Positions 9,794-20,000 of a stretch of DNA of 64,000 nt are shown here, in pieces (within the stretch, counting starts at the first letter, position 1; each line of letters begins with the position of its first letter). The stretch is from assembly GCA_964658445.1 (NCBI GenBank), contig CAZZZH010000001.1:1-64000 (forward strand), written 5' to 3'. Both the position numbers and the translations under genes were made by a program. The notes below the pieces were generated by a model that saw only the letters and a program-made list of their open reading frames with translations, did not search any database and was not told the origin of the DNA. This DNA is from Ilyomonas sp964658445 (GTDB lineage Bacteria > Bacteroidota > Bacteroidia > Chitinophagales > Chitinophagaceae).

Positions 9794-10234
9794 GTGTTGA
9801 GAAATGTGGTGATATTGTTTTTGGTGGTTTACCCGCTGTATGTGTTGTTTACCCGCGAGCCCGATTTTTTTGACGGCGAGTTTTACCGCGCAGTTATTCA
9901 TCATGTGAAGGATTCGTCACGAAGCGAAAGGACGGTTGCTGTTTATACCATCGAGCATCGTACCGATACAATTGCGGCTGATTACCCGTTCAGCTCATTT
10001 GCCGAAGGCGAAACAGTACCGGTTATTTATGAAACGGCAGCACCGGAAAAGGCAAGCATCTATTCTGTTTGGGGATATTGGATACGATGGAAAGAGTTGG
10101 TTTCTTTTGTGGTGATGTTCGGGTTCTTTTATTTGCTGGCTACCAACATTACCCGCAACCCAACGCCGGAAAGTTTGCTGGAAGAGCTGGAGGCAAGCAA
10201 ACCGCAGCTTAGAAAGCGGAGGTACGATGACTGA
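9794..10234 (+). CDS. DUF3592-like membrane protein
   Basis: A 146-residue protein with two hydrophobic segments, VVILFLVVYPLYVLFT near the N-terminus and SFVVMFGFFYLLAT at ~107-120, flanking an extracytoplasmic beta-rich domain of about 80 residues (TVAVYTIEHRTDTIAADYPF, then VPVIYETAAPEKASIYSVW). This layout matches small DUF3592-type proteins, whose role is unknown. Translation starts at GTG 9794 or TTG 9797. It lies 71 nt after smc on the same strand and may be cotranscribed. Confidence 0.7.
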   Translation: MLRNVVILFLVVYPLYVLFTREPDFFDGEFYRAVIHHVKDSSRSERTVAVYTIEHRTDTIAADYPFSSFAEGETVPVIYETAAPEKASIYSVWGYWIRWKELVSFVVMFGFFYLLATNITRNPTPESLLEELEASKPQLRKRRYDD

Positions 10235-10603
10235 AACTTTCATAATCGAAACAGGAAACCAAATTTCTTTTCAAAACTTAATGCCCTAATGGCTAAATAA
10301 AAAGCGCCCCGCAATGATGCGAAGCGCCTGTTCTTAACCCCTGCTGCAAGTTTATACTAAAAAGTAAAATTCATTTTACACACACAACCGTACCTACGAT
10401 GTAAGCTGAACGCAGAGGTTTAAACAAAAAACAGAAAAATTGTGGATTTTGGATTGTGTTAACAAAACGCCGGGTTTTGCCGGTCATCTTTGTTTGTAAT
10501 TAATCGACTCCACTAGAATAATGGTTTCCGCAAGCGCCATAACAAGTCACTGAGAACTAACCCATAATTAATTGTGTTAAACTACCAGTGAAGATTTAGC
10601 CTT
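10235..10603. other. gene-free stretch
   Basis: About 370 nt between convergent genes. Apart from a weak imperfect GC-rich hairpin near 10301-10330 (GCGCCCCGCA paired with TGCGAAGCGC through a mismatch), I see no coding or repeat structure. Confidence 0.5.
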
Positions 10604-11347
10604 CTACACCTGTGCGCTGCCTGAAATATACCTAACCAGGCTGCGCTTGGCGACGGGCAGCAATGTTTCTTCAACCGGTAAAGAAATGTTGGCTTCAATA
10701 ACATATGTAGCCGGGTTAGGCAGTTGCGTGCGATTGCGCACCAATTCTGTTTTGATATTCTCAAAGGTGTTTGCAAGACTGCGATACCAGGTGTCTATAA
10801 ACTCGGTGCGGATGCTGCGGAACTTCTGGTCGTGCTTCTCGTAGATGCTTAGCCGGTACTGGTAAACACGAGTGTCTGCAATGGGATGACTGAGAAAGAA
10901 ATAACCTTCGTTCTGCTCGAGCGGGATGATGCCGACGGGCGAGATGGTAAGCTTGTCTTCTATCTCTTCATATAAGCCAGTGCCATTGCTGATGGTGGTG
11001 CGCATCTCTTTGGCAGCATAATGAATAATGTCTTCCAGTTGCGACATCACGTCGTCATCTTCCATCATTTGTTCGTACAGCACCTGCAGCTTCTGCATTT
11101 GTATACCGGTAAGCTTTTTGGGAAATTGTTCCTGCAGAAACTTCTTATTCTCACGGAAAGTAATAAGGTTGTTGTAGTGGAAAATAATATCTGCCAATTG
11201 AGGATACAGTTTCTGTTCATCAAAGTATTTATTCACTTCCTGCAGGTAAGCCAGCAGTGTGTACTTCTTTAACTCAAAATCGATGTATCCATCTGCAAAC
11301 CATGTTTCTGATAGTGACTTCATAAGCTGTTGACTTTGGAAGTTCAA
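10604..11347 (-). CDS. conserved hypothetical protein
   Basis: A 247-residue soluble protein without signal peptide or membrane segment. The N-terminal two thirds are helical and charged (FELKKYTLLAYLQEVNKYF, then a likely coiled-coil stretch IQMQKLQVLYEQMMEDDDVM). The C-terminal third is mixed, with SPVGIIPLEQNEGYFFLSHP and YQYRLSIYEKHDQKFRSI, and a final strand region TYVIEANISLPVEETLLPVAKRSL. Clean codon structure over the full length argues for a real gene. I do not recognise the family and assign no function. It is transcribed alone. Confidence 0.75.
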   Translation of the reverse strand: MNFQSQQLMKSLSETWFADGYIDFELKKYTLLAYLQEVNKYFDEQKLYPQLADIIFHYNNLITFRENKKFLQEQFPKKLTGIQMQKLQVLYEQMMEDDDVMSQLEDIIHYAAKEMRTTISNGTGLYEEIEDKLTISPVGIIPLEQNEGYFFLSHPIADTRVYQYRLSIYEKHDQKFRSIRTEFIDTWYRSLANTFENIKTELVRNRTQLPNPATYVIEANISLPVEETLLPVAKRSLVRYISGSAQV

Positions 11348-11462
11348 GTTAGTAAAAAAGCGAACACAGATTCTATGGCAAGGATTAGAATCTTATTAAA
11401 AAAGTAATCGTTATTAAGACTGACTGGAAGTTGCTGCTGTTTCAAGTGCAATTGGATTATTA

Positions 11463-11537
11463 TTATTCAAAGAATGGAGTCATCCTGCTTCCTATGTCAT
11501 TTCAACATTTCCGTAGATGACTCCATTCTTTGAATAA
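11463..11537. repeat. 22-bp perfect inverted repeat with 31-nt spacer
   Basis: The arms 11463-11484 and 11516-11537 are exact reverse complements, built around the core CAAAGAATGGAGTCATC. No T-tract follows either arm. It lies in the 270-nt gap between two minus-strand genes; a small mobile hairpin element or a very stable RNA stem are options. Confidence 0.8.
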
Positions 11538-11617
11538 CAGAGCTGTTTATCTTTCAATACAAATAGCCTGAAGTGTCAAGAAGCATTGCTTGAATAAGCT
11601 TCTTTCTCTTCCTCACA

Positions 11618-12127
11618 TTACACTGAATGCAAAGGTATTTCTGCTCTTTGGTTGATGAGATTTTTAGCTAAAAAATTCAGCTTTGTATCTGCCTGTTGCT
11701 CTTCTTCCAACGTAAGGCGCAAACGACTGGCAAAGGCTGAGTAGCCCAACATTTCTGCATAACAGGCAGCAGAGCCATAGCCTGAAATCTCGTAGTGTTC
11801 CGCTTTTTGCGCACCGGCAATCAGTGTGGCATCCATAGCTTCGTCGGTAGCATCTTTCGCCATGACCATGCTGCCTTCATCCAGTATGCCTTTCATGCCA
11901 GGGTTAAAGTCGCCATCGGGCGGAATACCCAGTTGCTTGCACATAGCTTCCAATGCTACTTTGTGCTGGTCGGTTTCTGCCAGGTGAAAAGCAAGCAAGT
12001 TCTTCAGACCTTCGTTCTTTGCGCGCGCTATCATTTTCGGCATTTCTTCGGTAAGAAGTTTTTCGGCGCTCCATAATACCTGTAGCTCGTGATAGAAGAG
12101 CTCTTCAAGGTTTTTTATTTCTGTCAT
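11618..12127 (-). CDS. ferritin-like YciE/YciF (DUF892) protein
   Basis: A 169-residue four-helix-bundle protein starting at MTEIKNLEELFYHELQVLWS, the characteristic opening of the YciE/YciF family. Carboxylate and His residues typical of the ferritin-like bundle are visible in FYHELQVLWSAEKLL, AFHLAETDQHKVALEAMCKQLG, GAQKAEHYEISGYGSA and LRLTLEEEQQADTKL. Members are linked to stress responses, while metal chemistry is not settled. I chose this start rather than an upstream in-frame one at 12226, because that would overlap the alcohol dehydrogenase gene and the extra residues are not family-like. It follows the dehydrogenase by 62 nt. Confidence 0.92.
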   Translation of the reverse strand: MTEIKNLEELFYHELQVLWSAEKLLTEEMPKMIARAKNEGLKNLLAFHLAETDQHKVALEAMCKQLGIPPDGDFNPGMKGILDEGSMVMAKDATDEAMDATLIAGAQKAEHYEISGYGSAACYAEMLGYSAFASRLRLTLEEEQQADTKLNFLAKNLINQRAEIPLHSV

Positions 12128-12189
12128 ACGTAATATTTTAATGAACGGAAATGTGTTATTACTGTTGATTACTTGAGGAAATCCATCTG

Positions 12190-13356
12190 TTAATCCATGC
12201 CTGGCTTTAAGACTACTTTTACGCAATCATCGGTTTTGTTTTTAAACATATCATAGGCTTCAGATGCCTGGCTAAGCGGTAAGCGATGAGTAATGATATC
12301 ATCTAACACAACCCTGCCGCTGCGCACCAATTCGAAGCACTGGTCGATATATACATGGGTTTGCGCCTGACCGAACTGGAGGATTAAACCCTTATCGAAA
12401 ATGCGATGGATAGGGAAGTTATCGTATGGGCTGGCATACACACCCACTACGGCGATGGTACCGCTGCGGCGCACTGCTTCTGTACACATCTCGATGACTT
12501 TGCTTGTGCCTTTCTCAACATTCAACAATGTTTTTGCCTTTTCTAAAAACGTGCGGCTGGCTTCCATGCCTACGGCGTCGATGGCAACATCGGCACCGCG
12601 ACCATTGGTCATGGCGTAGATTTTATCCATTAAGTCCTCGTCATTGGAGTTCAATGTTTCAACCTTGTTTACAGAGCGTGCTTTTTCGAGGCGATACTCT
12701 AATGGATCAACCGCAATGACGCGCTTGGCGCCATTGATCCACGCAGCTTTTTGCGCCATTAAACCCACCGGTCCGCTACCGAAGATAACTACAGTATCGC
12801 CGGCTTTTACCTTGCCCCATTTTACGGCGCTCCAGCCGGTAGGAAAGATATCGGTGAGGAAAACCACCTGATCGTCGGTAAGACCATCGGGAATGATTTT
12901 AGGACCTGCATTGGCATAAGGTACCCGCACGTATTCTGCCTGCCCGCCGTTGTAGCCACCATAGAGATCGGTGTAGCCAAACATACCGCCGCCTTTGTTC
13001 TTCAGCAGATCGCCCTGCGGACCATAATGCTCAGGATTGCTATGCTCGCAATTGGGATGGTAGCCCTGTGAGCAAAAGAAGCACTGACCACAAGCAACGG
13101 TAAAGGGCACGACCACACGGTCGCCTTTCTTAACGCGGGTAACGGCTGAGCCGGCTTCTTCCACTATACCCATAAACTCGTGACCCAGCACCATATCGCG
13201 CGCCTGGGGAATAAAGCCATCGTAAATGTGAAGGTCGGAACCGCAGATAGCGGTTGTTGTGACTTTGATGATGATGTCGTCCGGTTTCTCGATGGTAGGG
13301 TCGTCTACATTATCTACCTGGATATCGCCGGGTTTGTGGAACACCGCTGCTTTCAT
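12190..13356 (-). CDS. zinc-dependent alcohol dehydrogenase (formaldehyde dehydrogenase-like)
   Basis: A 388-residue medium-chain dehydrogenase. It has the catalytic-zinc region (CGSDLHIYDG and GHEFMGIVEEAG), the structural-zinc cysteines in CGQCFFCSQGYHPNC (residues ~91-105), and the Rossmann motif FGSGPVGLMAQ (~192). The long loop carrying NKGGGMFGYTDLYGGYNGG places it with the large-loop 'glutathione-independent formaldehyde dehydrogenase-like' group rather than simple ethanol dehydrogenases. Substrate not determined. Together with the YciE/F gene downstream it forms a likely two-gene stress-associated transcript. Confidence 0.92.
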   Translation of the reverse strand: MKAAVFHKPGDIQVDNVDDPTIEKPDDIIIKVTTTAICGSDLHIYDGFIPQARDMVLGHEFMGIVEEAGSAVTRVKKGDRVVVPFTVACGQCFFCSQGYHPNCEHSNPEHYGPQGDLLKNKGGGMFGYTDLYGGYNGGQAEYVRVPYANAGPKIIPDGLTDDQVVFLTDIFPTGWSAVKWGKVKAGDTVVIFGSGPVGLMAQKAAWINGAKRVIAVDPLEYRLEKARSVNKVETLNSNDEDLMDKIYAMTNGRGADVAIDAVGMEASRTFLEKAKTLLNVEKGTSKVIEMCTEAVRRSGTIAVVGVYASPYDNFPIHRIFDKGLILQFGQAQTHVYIDQCFELVRSGRVVLDDIITHRLPLSQASEAYDMFKNKTDDCVKVVLKPGMD

Positions 13357-13685
13357 AGGTTATTTATTTAAATTTTACTGGTGACAAATACAAAATGTCA
13401 AGCGGACATATTAGTGTGCAAAACGTTAACAGGACGGATGAGGCCAAACAACCGTTAAGGAGTGCCTGTGGAAACACACAACAAAAGCGATGCCTCAATC
13501 GGAGTAGGGATATATAGAGATCTCTCCGGGATAATATTGTTTTCTATTATAAATCACATTGGGTTTAATCATCTTTATATTTAAAAATGTGTGCTGGCTG
13601 TAGAACCGGGAAGAGTGTTGTGTAAAGTGAATGATTAGCTTGAGTAGTTGTTTCTTTAAACTTTGAATGAAAAGAGGACGATGGT

Positions 13686-13823
13686 ATGATTGCAGCGGAA
13701 ATGAGTATGCAGAAGGTAATTTACCTGAATACTAAACTACTGACACGAGCGGAAGTGGGCGAAACTGTAAAGGGTTTCCTGCATGAAGTTAAAGAAGTAA
13801 GACCCTTGCCTATTGTACTGTAG
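13686..13823 (+). CDS. possible 45-residue protein
   Basis: A short open frame MIAAEMSMQKVIYLNTKLLT continuing through RAEVGETVKGFLHEVKEVRP to PIVL. It has a coherent amphipathic composition and lies just before the 11-bp tandem repeats and the family A gene. No family is recognised, and at this length chance cannot be excluded. Confidence 0.3.
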   Translation: MIAAEMSMQKVIYLNTKLLTRAEVGETVKGFLHEVKEVRPLPIVL

Positions 13824-13825
13824 GT

Positions 13826-13926
13826 GGGTTTACCCCGAATTAAATACGAGTTAAACAAGAAGGAAGATCAGTATAAGGTCTCTGTAAGGTCGGTATAAGG
13901 TCAGTATAATGTCGGGAAGAAAATAA
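13826..13926 (+). repeat. dispersed repeat copy 1 with four tandem 11-mers
   Basis: This ~100-bp block upstream of the family A gene recurs at 26942-27031. Inside it, 13870-13913 is four perfectly phased 11-nt units: AGTATAAGGTC, TCTGTAAGGTC, GGTATAAGGTC, AGTATAATGTC. Phasing close to one helical turn suggests a protein-binding array on one DNA face. It ends about 75 nt before the start codon. Confidence 0.75.
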
Positions 13927-14000
13927 AGTAAGTAAGGGTTGCGCAGCCGATGGTAAAGTGATTATAACTTTATAGTTCGAAGATACCAAATGAGTGGCTA

Positions 14001-14699
14001 ATGGCAAAGAAAAAAAAGAAGCCGGACCCGGAATTGCTGCCGGCTAAAGAAGTAACGGTAAAGAGTCATGCCTATGGCGTGCACACCCGGGCTTCCAGAG
14101 GAAGCCAAACACCGGTGAAGCTGAACGATGCCTTCCGGGAGCATGTGTCGAAAACGGCTGCCGTTAATGGCACGGCTAAGCGCGTACACGACCTGCTGAA
14201 AGTAGCAGGCGCCGGTTTTAAAGAAGCGATGCTGTGGCAGAAAATGCTGAGCCGGATGCGGAAGGGCGCTTCGGATAGCGTGGAAGACCTACTGATAACT
14301 TTGGAGGGGATGGAACTGAACGAGAAGTATCCCCTGCGGCGTTTTACGGGCAGAGTGCTACCACAGGTGAAGCCTGGTAAGGACACCTTAGCGGTAAGCC
14401 TGCCTGCACTATCGCCAACTTATAATAAGAGTTCTGATACGCAATATGGCTGCGAGCTGTGGCTGCTGGCACTGGGAAAGAAAGAGAAGGACGATGCGCT
14501 GTTGAAACGAGAATCAGTATGGATGGATAAGGAAGCTGCCCCAAAGGAGATAGAGTTTGTGTTTGCTATGCCGGCTAAGATGAAGCATTACCTGTTGTGC
14601 CTGCATTTTATGAGTGGGAACGAGGGTAAAGCAACGGGTACGCTGGCGAGCCGGGGAATGGGCGTGGTGGGTGTAGGGAATGTGAAAGAGAAAGGATAG
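14001..14699 (+). CDS. family A hypothetical protein (intact copy)
   Basis: A 232-residue protein of unknown function. The N-terminus is very basic (MAKKKKKPDPELLPAKEVTV) and leads into a conserved block SHAYGVHTRASRGSQTP (~24-40). A helical part follows (HDLLKVAGAGFKEAMLWQKM) and then a beta-rich C-terminal half ending with LCLHFMSGNEGKATGTLASR. A second copy with a premature stop lies at 51371-52057 and a relic at 27105-27227, all on the same strand, and the strongest conservation is in the two blocks quoted. No signal peptide is seen. The promoter region carries tandem 11-mers. The basic N-terminus could contact nucleic acid, but that is inference only. Confidence 0.75.
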   Translation: MAKKKKKPDPELLPAKEVTVKSHAYGVHTRASRGSQTPVKLNDAFREHVSKTAAVNGTAKRVHDLLKVAGAGFKEAMLWQKMLSRMRKGASDSVEDLLITLEGMELNEKYPLRRFTGRVLPQVKPGKDTLAVSLPALSPTYNKSSDTQYGCELWLLALGKKEKDDALLKRESVWMDKEAAPKEIEFVFAMPAKMKHYLLCLHFMSGNEGKATGTLASRGMGVVGVGNVKEKG

Positions 14700-15436
14700 A
14701 CGTTTGTTTGACAGAGTGGTAAAAAAGATAAATCTTAATGCCTGCGCTGCTAAGTATGATGACAGAATAGCTATTGCTATGACTGAATAAAATATATTGA
14801 GAGTGAAGGTTACAAGAGCATTTTATTTTAAGTGCGATAGTTGGAGAGGATAAACATTTAATTAACTCCTGGAATGGAAGTGGCTCATTTTTGAAAATAT
14901 CAGATTCTGTACAGAATTACGCGATGCGCGAAGTTAGATGTATGGTGTGCGATGTAATTGCGGCAGGCTTATTTAATAAATTAACCCATGATTAAAGTGA
15001 ATGAGAAAGCAGGTGTTTGTACTATAAGCCCGCAAAGCTCAGAATGTAAAGCGCTTACTAAATCCGACCTAAGCGAGCAAATAACCGGGAAGACAAATCT
15101 TTCGAAATAATAAAATAACTTTTTTTCCCATTTAATAGGTCTACTTTTATCGCTGTGCGCAGAATTGCAATGGTTTGTTACTCTGCAGGAATCCATATTT
15201 ACCGTAGATTTTTGGAAATAGACTTGCTAAACAGGGGCTTTCACTACTAACTCATCTGGTAAGTTTGACTGTCTCATTCACTACTAAACTTCATATTTAA
15301 TTCGATTTTTATGCATTAGGGCGGGGTGTAGACTATTCGTTTACAGAACTCTATAGTTGCGTTTTCGACCCGATAGTAAAACATAAACATTACCCTTTTC
15401 CACTTCCGTTTTTTTACCATTAAACAAACAGTAAAC
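14700..15436 (+). other. intergenic region with short reading frames of doubtful status
   Basis: No clear gene. A plus-strand frame from about 14804 to 14995 lacks an ATG but reads like a protein tail (GEDKHLINSWNGSGSFLKIS, then VQNYAMREVRCMVCDVIAAG). It overlaps by 8 nt a 40-residue ATG frame at 14988-15110 (MIKVNEKAGVCTIS). These may be remains of decayed genes. The last 140 nt presumably hold the promoter of the histidine kinase gene. Confidence 0.35.
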
Positions 15437-16609
15437 ATGTCCGTATTGCATGAAAATTTATTGATAATAGACCCACAGGAAGAAGACCAAAAGGTAAACA
15501 GCGACCTTTTAAAACTGGTACTTGAATTTAAAGATTATTCGATAGTGATGCTGGACGCCACGGGGCATATTATAAGCTGGAATGAAGGTGCAGAATATAT
15601 GTATGGTTACAAGCCGGAAGAGGTAATGGGCAAACACGAATCTATATTATACACACTGACCGATGTACAGAACGGGCAACCCCAAACCAACTTAAACCTG
15701 GCTGAGAAGAATGGAAGACATGGGTTTGAAAGTTTGAAGCGCAAAAAGAACGGGATGGAGTTTTATACAGATACGATTATAAACGCCTCTTACAATGCTG
15801 CTAAAACAATAAGAGGATTTGTAAAAATCACGCGTGACATAGACCTAAGAAAGAGACTTGAGACCGCCAACAAAATACTGCACGACCATTTGGAAGAAAA
15901 AGTGGCGCAACGGACAAAGGAACTGCTGATTGTAAACAAAGAACTGGAAGCTTTTTCTTACTCGGTATCGCACGATTTAAGAAGCCCGTTGCGTGCCATT
16001 GGTGGTTTTAGCAATATGCTGAAAAAGAAGTACGAACCGATAATAGACAGTGATGGAAAAAGAATAATTGACGTGATTGTTGATAAAGCCAGACTAATGG
16101 GGCTGCTAATTGATGATTTGCTAACCTTCTCAAGAATGGCGCGGCTGGAGATTATGGCAGAAGGAATAAATATGAAGCGGATCGCAGAGTCTTGTGTTGC
16201 CGATTTGCTGCTACCCGATGCGCCTGGAAAATATACCGTGCGGCTGCTGGATATGCCCGAATGTAAAGGCGACGCCAGTATGCTAAAACAAGTATGGTAC
16301 AACTTGCTGGGCAATGCAATAAAATATTCGGCTAAAAAAGCCAGCCCGGAGATTGTAGCCGGGGCTACAGAAGATGAGGACAAGATTATCTATTATGTGA
16401 AAGACAACGGTGCCGGTTTTGAAATGAAATATGCAAATAACCTGTTTGGTGTGTTTCAGCGGCTGCACCGGAACGACGAATTTGAGGGAACCGGTTTAGG
16501 ACTGGCACTGGCAAAGCGAATTGTGAGCAAACACGGCGGCGAAATATGGGCGGAATCTCAATTGAATGAAGGGGCTAACTTTTATTTCAGCATTCCCAAA
16601 AACATATGA
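15437..16609 (+). CDS. PAS-domain sensor histidine kinase
   Basis: A 390-residue soluble kinase. Residues ~20-140 form one PAS domain (MLDATGHIISWNEGAEYMYG, with the PAC end IRGFVKITRDIDLRKRL). A coiled coil leads to the HisKA helix with the phospho-acceptor His in SYSVSHDLRSPLRAIGGF (~180). The catalytic domain shows the N box NLLGNAIKYSAKK, the G1 box VKDNGAGFEMKY and the G2 box GTGLGLALAKRIV. There is no membrane segment, so it senses a cytoplasmic signal. Its stop overlaps the next start by 4 nt (ATGA), giving translational coupling to the response regulator. Confidence 0.95.
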   Translation: MSVLHENLLIIDPQEEDQKVNSDLLKLVLEFKDYSIVMLDATGHIISWNEGAEYMYGYKPEEVMGKHESILYTLTDVQNGQPQTNLNLAEKNGRHGFESLKRKKNGMEFYTDTIINASYNAAKTIRGFVKITRDIDLRKRLETANKILHDHLEEKVAQRTKELLIVNKELEAFSYSVSHDLRSPLRAIGGFSNMLKKKYEPIIDSDGKRIIDVIVDKARLMGLLIDDLLTFSRMARLEIMAEGINMKRIAESCVADLLLPDAPGKYTVRLLDMPECKGDASMLKQVWYNLLGNAIKYSAKKASPEIVAGATEDEDKIIYYVKDNGAGFEMKYANNLFGVFQRLHRNDEFEGTGLGLALAKRIVSKHGGEIWAESQLNEGANFYFSIPKNI

Positions 16610-17076
16610 TTATGAATAACAGTTACGATGAGGTAGAAATTCTATTGGTAGAAGACAATATGAGCGATGCGGAACTGGCCATCTGGGCATTGAGCGAAGT
16701 AAAATTAGACAAACATTTGTTTCATGTAAAAGACGGCGTAGAAGCGCTCGATTTTCTTTTTGGAACGGGTGAATTTGCGGGGCGGGATGTAAAGCGAGTT
16801 CCGAAGGTAATTATGCTCGATATTAAAATGCCGCGTGTAGACGGAATAGAAGTGTTGCGCCAGGTAAAGGCTAATCCTGTTACGAAACACATTCCGGTGG
16901 TGATAATGACATCGTCTAAAGAAGAGCAGGATATTATTGAAAGCTACGAGCTGGGCGTAAACAGCTTCGTGGTAAAGCCGGTTGAGTTTTCTCAGTTTGC
17001 CAAAGCGGTAAGCGAGTTGGGTTTGTATTGGATGATTATGAACGAGCCAATGGTATTTAAAGAGGTAAAAAAATGA
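16606..17076 (+). CDS. single-domain response regulator (Rcp1-like)
   Basis: A 156-residue receiver domain without an output domain. It has the acidic pocket LLVEDNMSDAE, the phospho-acceptor Asp in MLDIKMP, the switch Thr in MTSSKEE and the conserved Lys in VVKPVEF. The extended loop FLFGTGEFAGRDVKRVPKVI between helix 2 and strand 3 is typical of regulators paired with phytochrome-like or PAS kinases. ATGA overlaps join it to the kinases before and after, so it probably shuttles phosphate between them or signals by protein contact. A second ATG lies two codons downstream. Confidence 0.93.
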   Translation: MIMNNSYDEVEILLVEDNMSDAELAIWALSEVKLDKHLFHVKDGVEALDFLFGTGEFAGRDVKRVPKVIMLDIKMPRVDGIEVLRQVKANPVTKHIPVVIMTSSKEEQDIIESYELGVNSFVVKPVEFSQFAKAVSELGLYWMIMNEPMVFKEVKK

Positions 17077-20000
17077 ACAACAGATATAGAATCCTATACA
17101 TTGAAGATTCGGATACAGATGCTGAACTGGTAAAGGCAGAACTGACGGAAAACCAGATTGATTTTGATTACCTGGTGATAGATACGCATGAGGAGTTCAT
17201 ACATGCACTCGACGTGTTTCATCCGGATGTTATTTTATGCGACCATACCCTGCCTTCTTTTAACTCTTTTGAGGCGTTACGAATTTTAAAACAAAGAAAT
17301 TTACATATCCCCTTTGTTGTTGTTACAGCAACTATGACGGAGGATGTTGCCCTTAGCATAGTAAGAGAAGGCGCCGATGATTATATAATAAAGGACCGCC
17401 TAAAGCGCCTTCCTAATGTGATATTAAATGCCATAGAAAAATACAGATTTGAACGGGACTTTAAGCGAACCGTTGATGAGGTGCAGGAGAAAGAAGCCGG
17501 TTCGAAAGAAGCGCTTGTGCAGCTATCGAACAAACTGCTGCTGGCAACTAAAAGCGTAGGCATGGGCGTTTGGGACTGGAACCTGGTAACGGATACGCTG
17601 CATTGGGATGAAGGCATGTATCATCTTTACAATCTTGGTCAATCAGAGTTCGGTTCTGTTTATGAAGGCTGGATACGAAGACTGCATCCCGAGGACAAGA
17701 TTCGTGTGAACGAAGAGATACAACTGGCAGTGTCGGGCGACAAAGTTTATGATACAGAATTCAGGATTGTGTGGAAGGATGGATCGGTACGTTATATAAA
17801 AGCGAATGGTCACGTAGAAAGAGACAAAGCGGGCAAGTCCGTAACTATGATTGGCGTAAACTTAGACATTACGAAAAGTAAGGAAGCTGAAAAGGCAATA
17901 AAAGACAGCGAGCAGAAATACCGGTTCTTTTTTGAAAGCAGCATGGATGGTATCCTGATATCGGGTAATGACGGGCAAGTTTTTGCGGCAAACCCGGCTG
18001 CCTGCGGTATTTTTCGAATGACGGAAGCGGAATTGTGTAAAGCAGGAAGAGGAGGCATTATAGACTTGAATGACGAGCGGGTAGAAGCTTTTCTGCGGGA
18101 ACGCCGGCGCTCGGGGAAAGCAAAAGGAGAATTGACCGGTATTCGCAAAAACAGAGACCGGTTTCCTCTAGAGGTCACCTCAGCCCGGTATAAAGATACT
18201 TATGGCAAAGAAAGAAATTCTCTTATTCTACGGGATATCACGCAACGCAAACTGGCGGAGCAGGAAATTGTGATTGCTACAGAAAGTTTAGAGCAGGCTG
18301 TTGGTGAATTAACCAAAATAATGGACTCTTCCTTAGATATTATCTGCACCATAGATGGAGAAGGAAAATTAAACAATGTAAGCAAAGCAGCAGAAAAAGT
18401 TTGGGGTTATGAACCTCAAGAACTGATTGGTAAAAGGTACACCGATCTGGTGTTTGCCGACGATTTGGAAAACACCATACAAGTTGCTACCGATGTTATG
18501 CGTGGCAATCCGGTTACGGTTTTTGAAAACAGGCACATCCATAAAAACGGAAGTATTGTACCCCTCCTTTGGTCTGCACGCTGGGACGAGGATACAGAAA
18601 TGATGTATTGCATTGCCAAAGATGCCACCGAGAAAAAAAGGCTTGAAAAGGCATTAGAAGATGAGAGACAGCAGTTTTACGATTTGTTCCTGCAAGCGCC
18701 TACAAGTATTGGTGTTTTAAAAGGTCCGGATCATGTGTTTGAGATGGTCAACCCGCCTTACCTCAAATTAATAGGAAGAAAAAATATTCTTGGTAAATCG
18801 GTAAAGGAAGCATTGCCGGAAATAGCATCGCAGGGATTTATCGAATTGCTGGATGAGGTGTATAGAACCGGTGAAACCTTTTCGGGTACAGAAATTCTTG
18901 CTAACCTTGACTATGAAGGCAACGGGAAATCTTCTTTTGTTTATCTGAATCTTGTATACCAGGCATATAGAAATGAGCAGGATAAAATAGCAGGTGTTTT
19001 TTTCTTTGCCGTAGACGTAACGGAACAGGTAGTATCTCGTAATAAAATTGAAGAAAATGAAAAACGTTTCCGGCAGATAGTAGAAACGGCACAGGAAGGG
19101 ATCTGGACAATAGATAAACATAACGTCACCGATTTTGTGAACCAAAAGATGTGCGATATGATTGGCTATACGGAAGCGGAAATAAAAGGTAAAACGATAC
19201 AGGATTTTTTAGAGGAAGAGGATAGAAAAGTTTCTTACCTGCAAATTGAAAGAAGAAAAAGAGGAGAAAGCGAAAACCATGATCTCACTTTTGTAACAAA
19301 GGAAGGCAAACTTCTATATACTAATATTTCTACCAATCCTATACTCGACAGCGAAGGAAAATATAAAGGAGCGCTGGCTATGGTTACGGATATTACCGAA
19401 CGAAAAGCGATAGAAGAAAGCAACCTGTTTAAAGCAGAACTATTAAAAAATGTGGGTCAGGCAGTGATGGGCACAGACCTGAACGGTATTATATCTTATT
19501 GGAACAAAGCCGCCGAAGATATCTTTGGCTGGACGGCCGAAGAGGCTATCGGCGATCATATTATGAATCATGGACCTACCGAGCAAACGGAAGGGATGGC
19601 GCTTGAAATTTTTGCTGAGTTATATCAAGGTAAAAACTGGTCGGGCGAAATGTGGATGAAGCGAAAAGACGGAACTTGCTTTATGGCGTTTTTAACTGAC
19701 TCACCGCTGTTTGACGATAGTAATAAATTGATCGGCATTATTGGCGTTGCTTCCGATATTACCGACAGGAAAAAAGCGGATGAAAATATGAAGGAAATGC
19801 AGGAGCAGTTGCTGGCATCGCAAAGCATGGCCCAGATTGGCAGCTGGCACAGAGTTGTAGTGCGTAGCGGCAATGTAAAATTAAGCCCGGTTGTATGTTC
19901 TGCAGAGGCTCTGCGAATCATGGGATTTGACCCTACTTTGGAAACAATTACTTTCGAAAAATTTCTTTCTGTAGTTCATTCTGAAGACCTTGACCTGGTA

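Noticed and set aside
13826..13926. CRISPR-like reading of the tandem 11-mers.
   Set aside because: Units are 11 nt without spacers and no cas genes are present.
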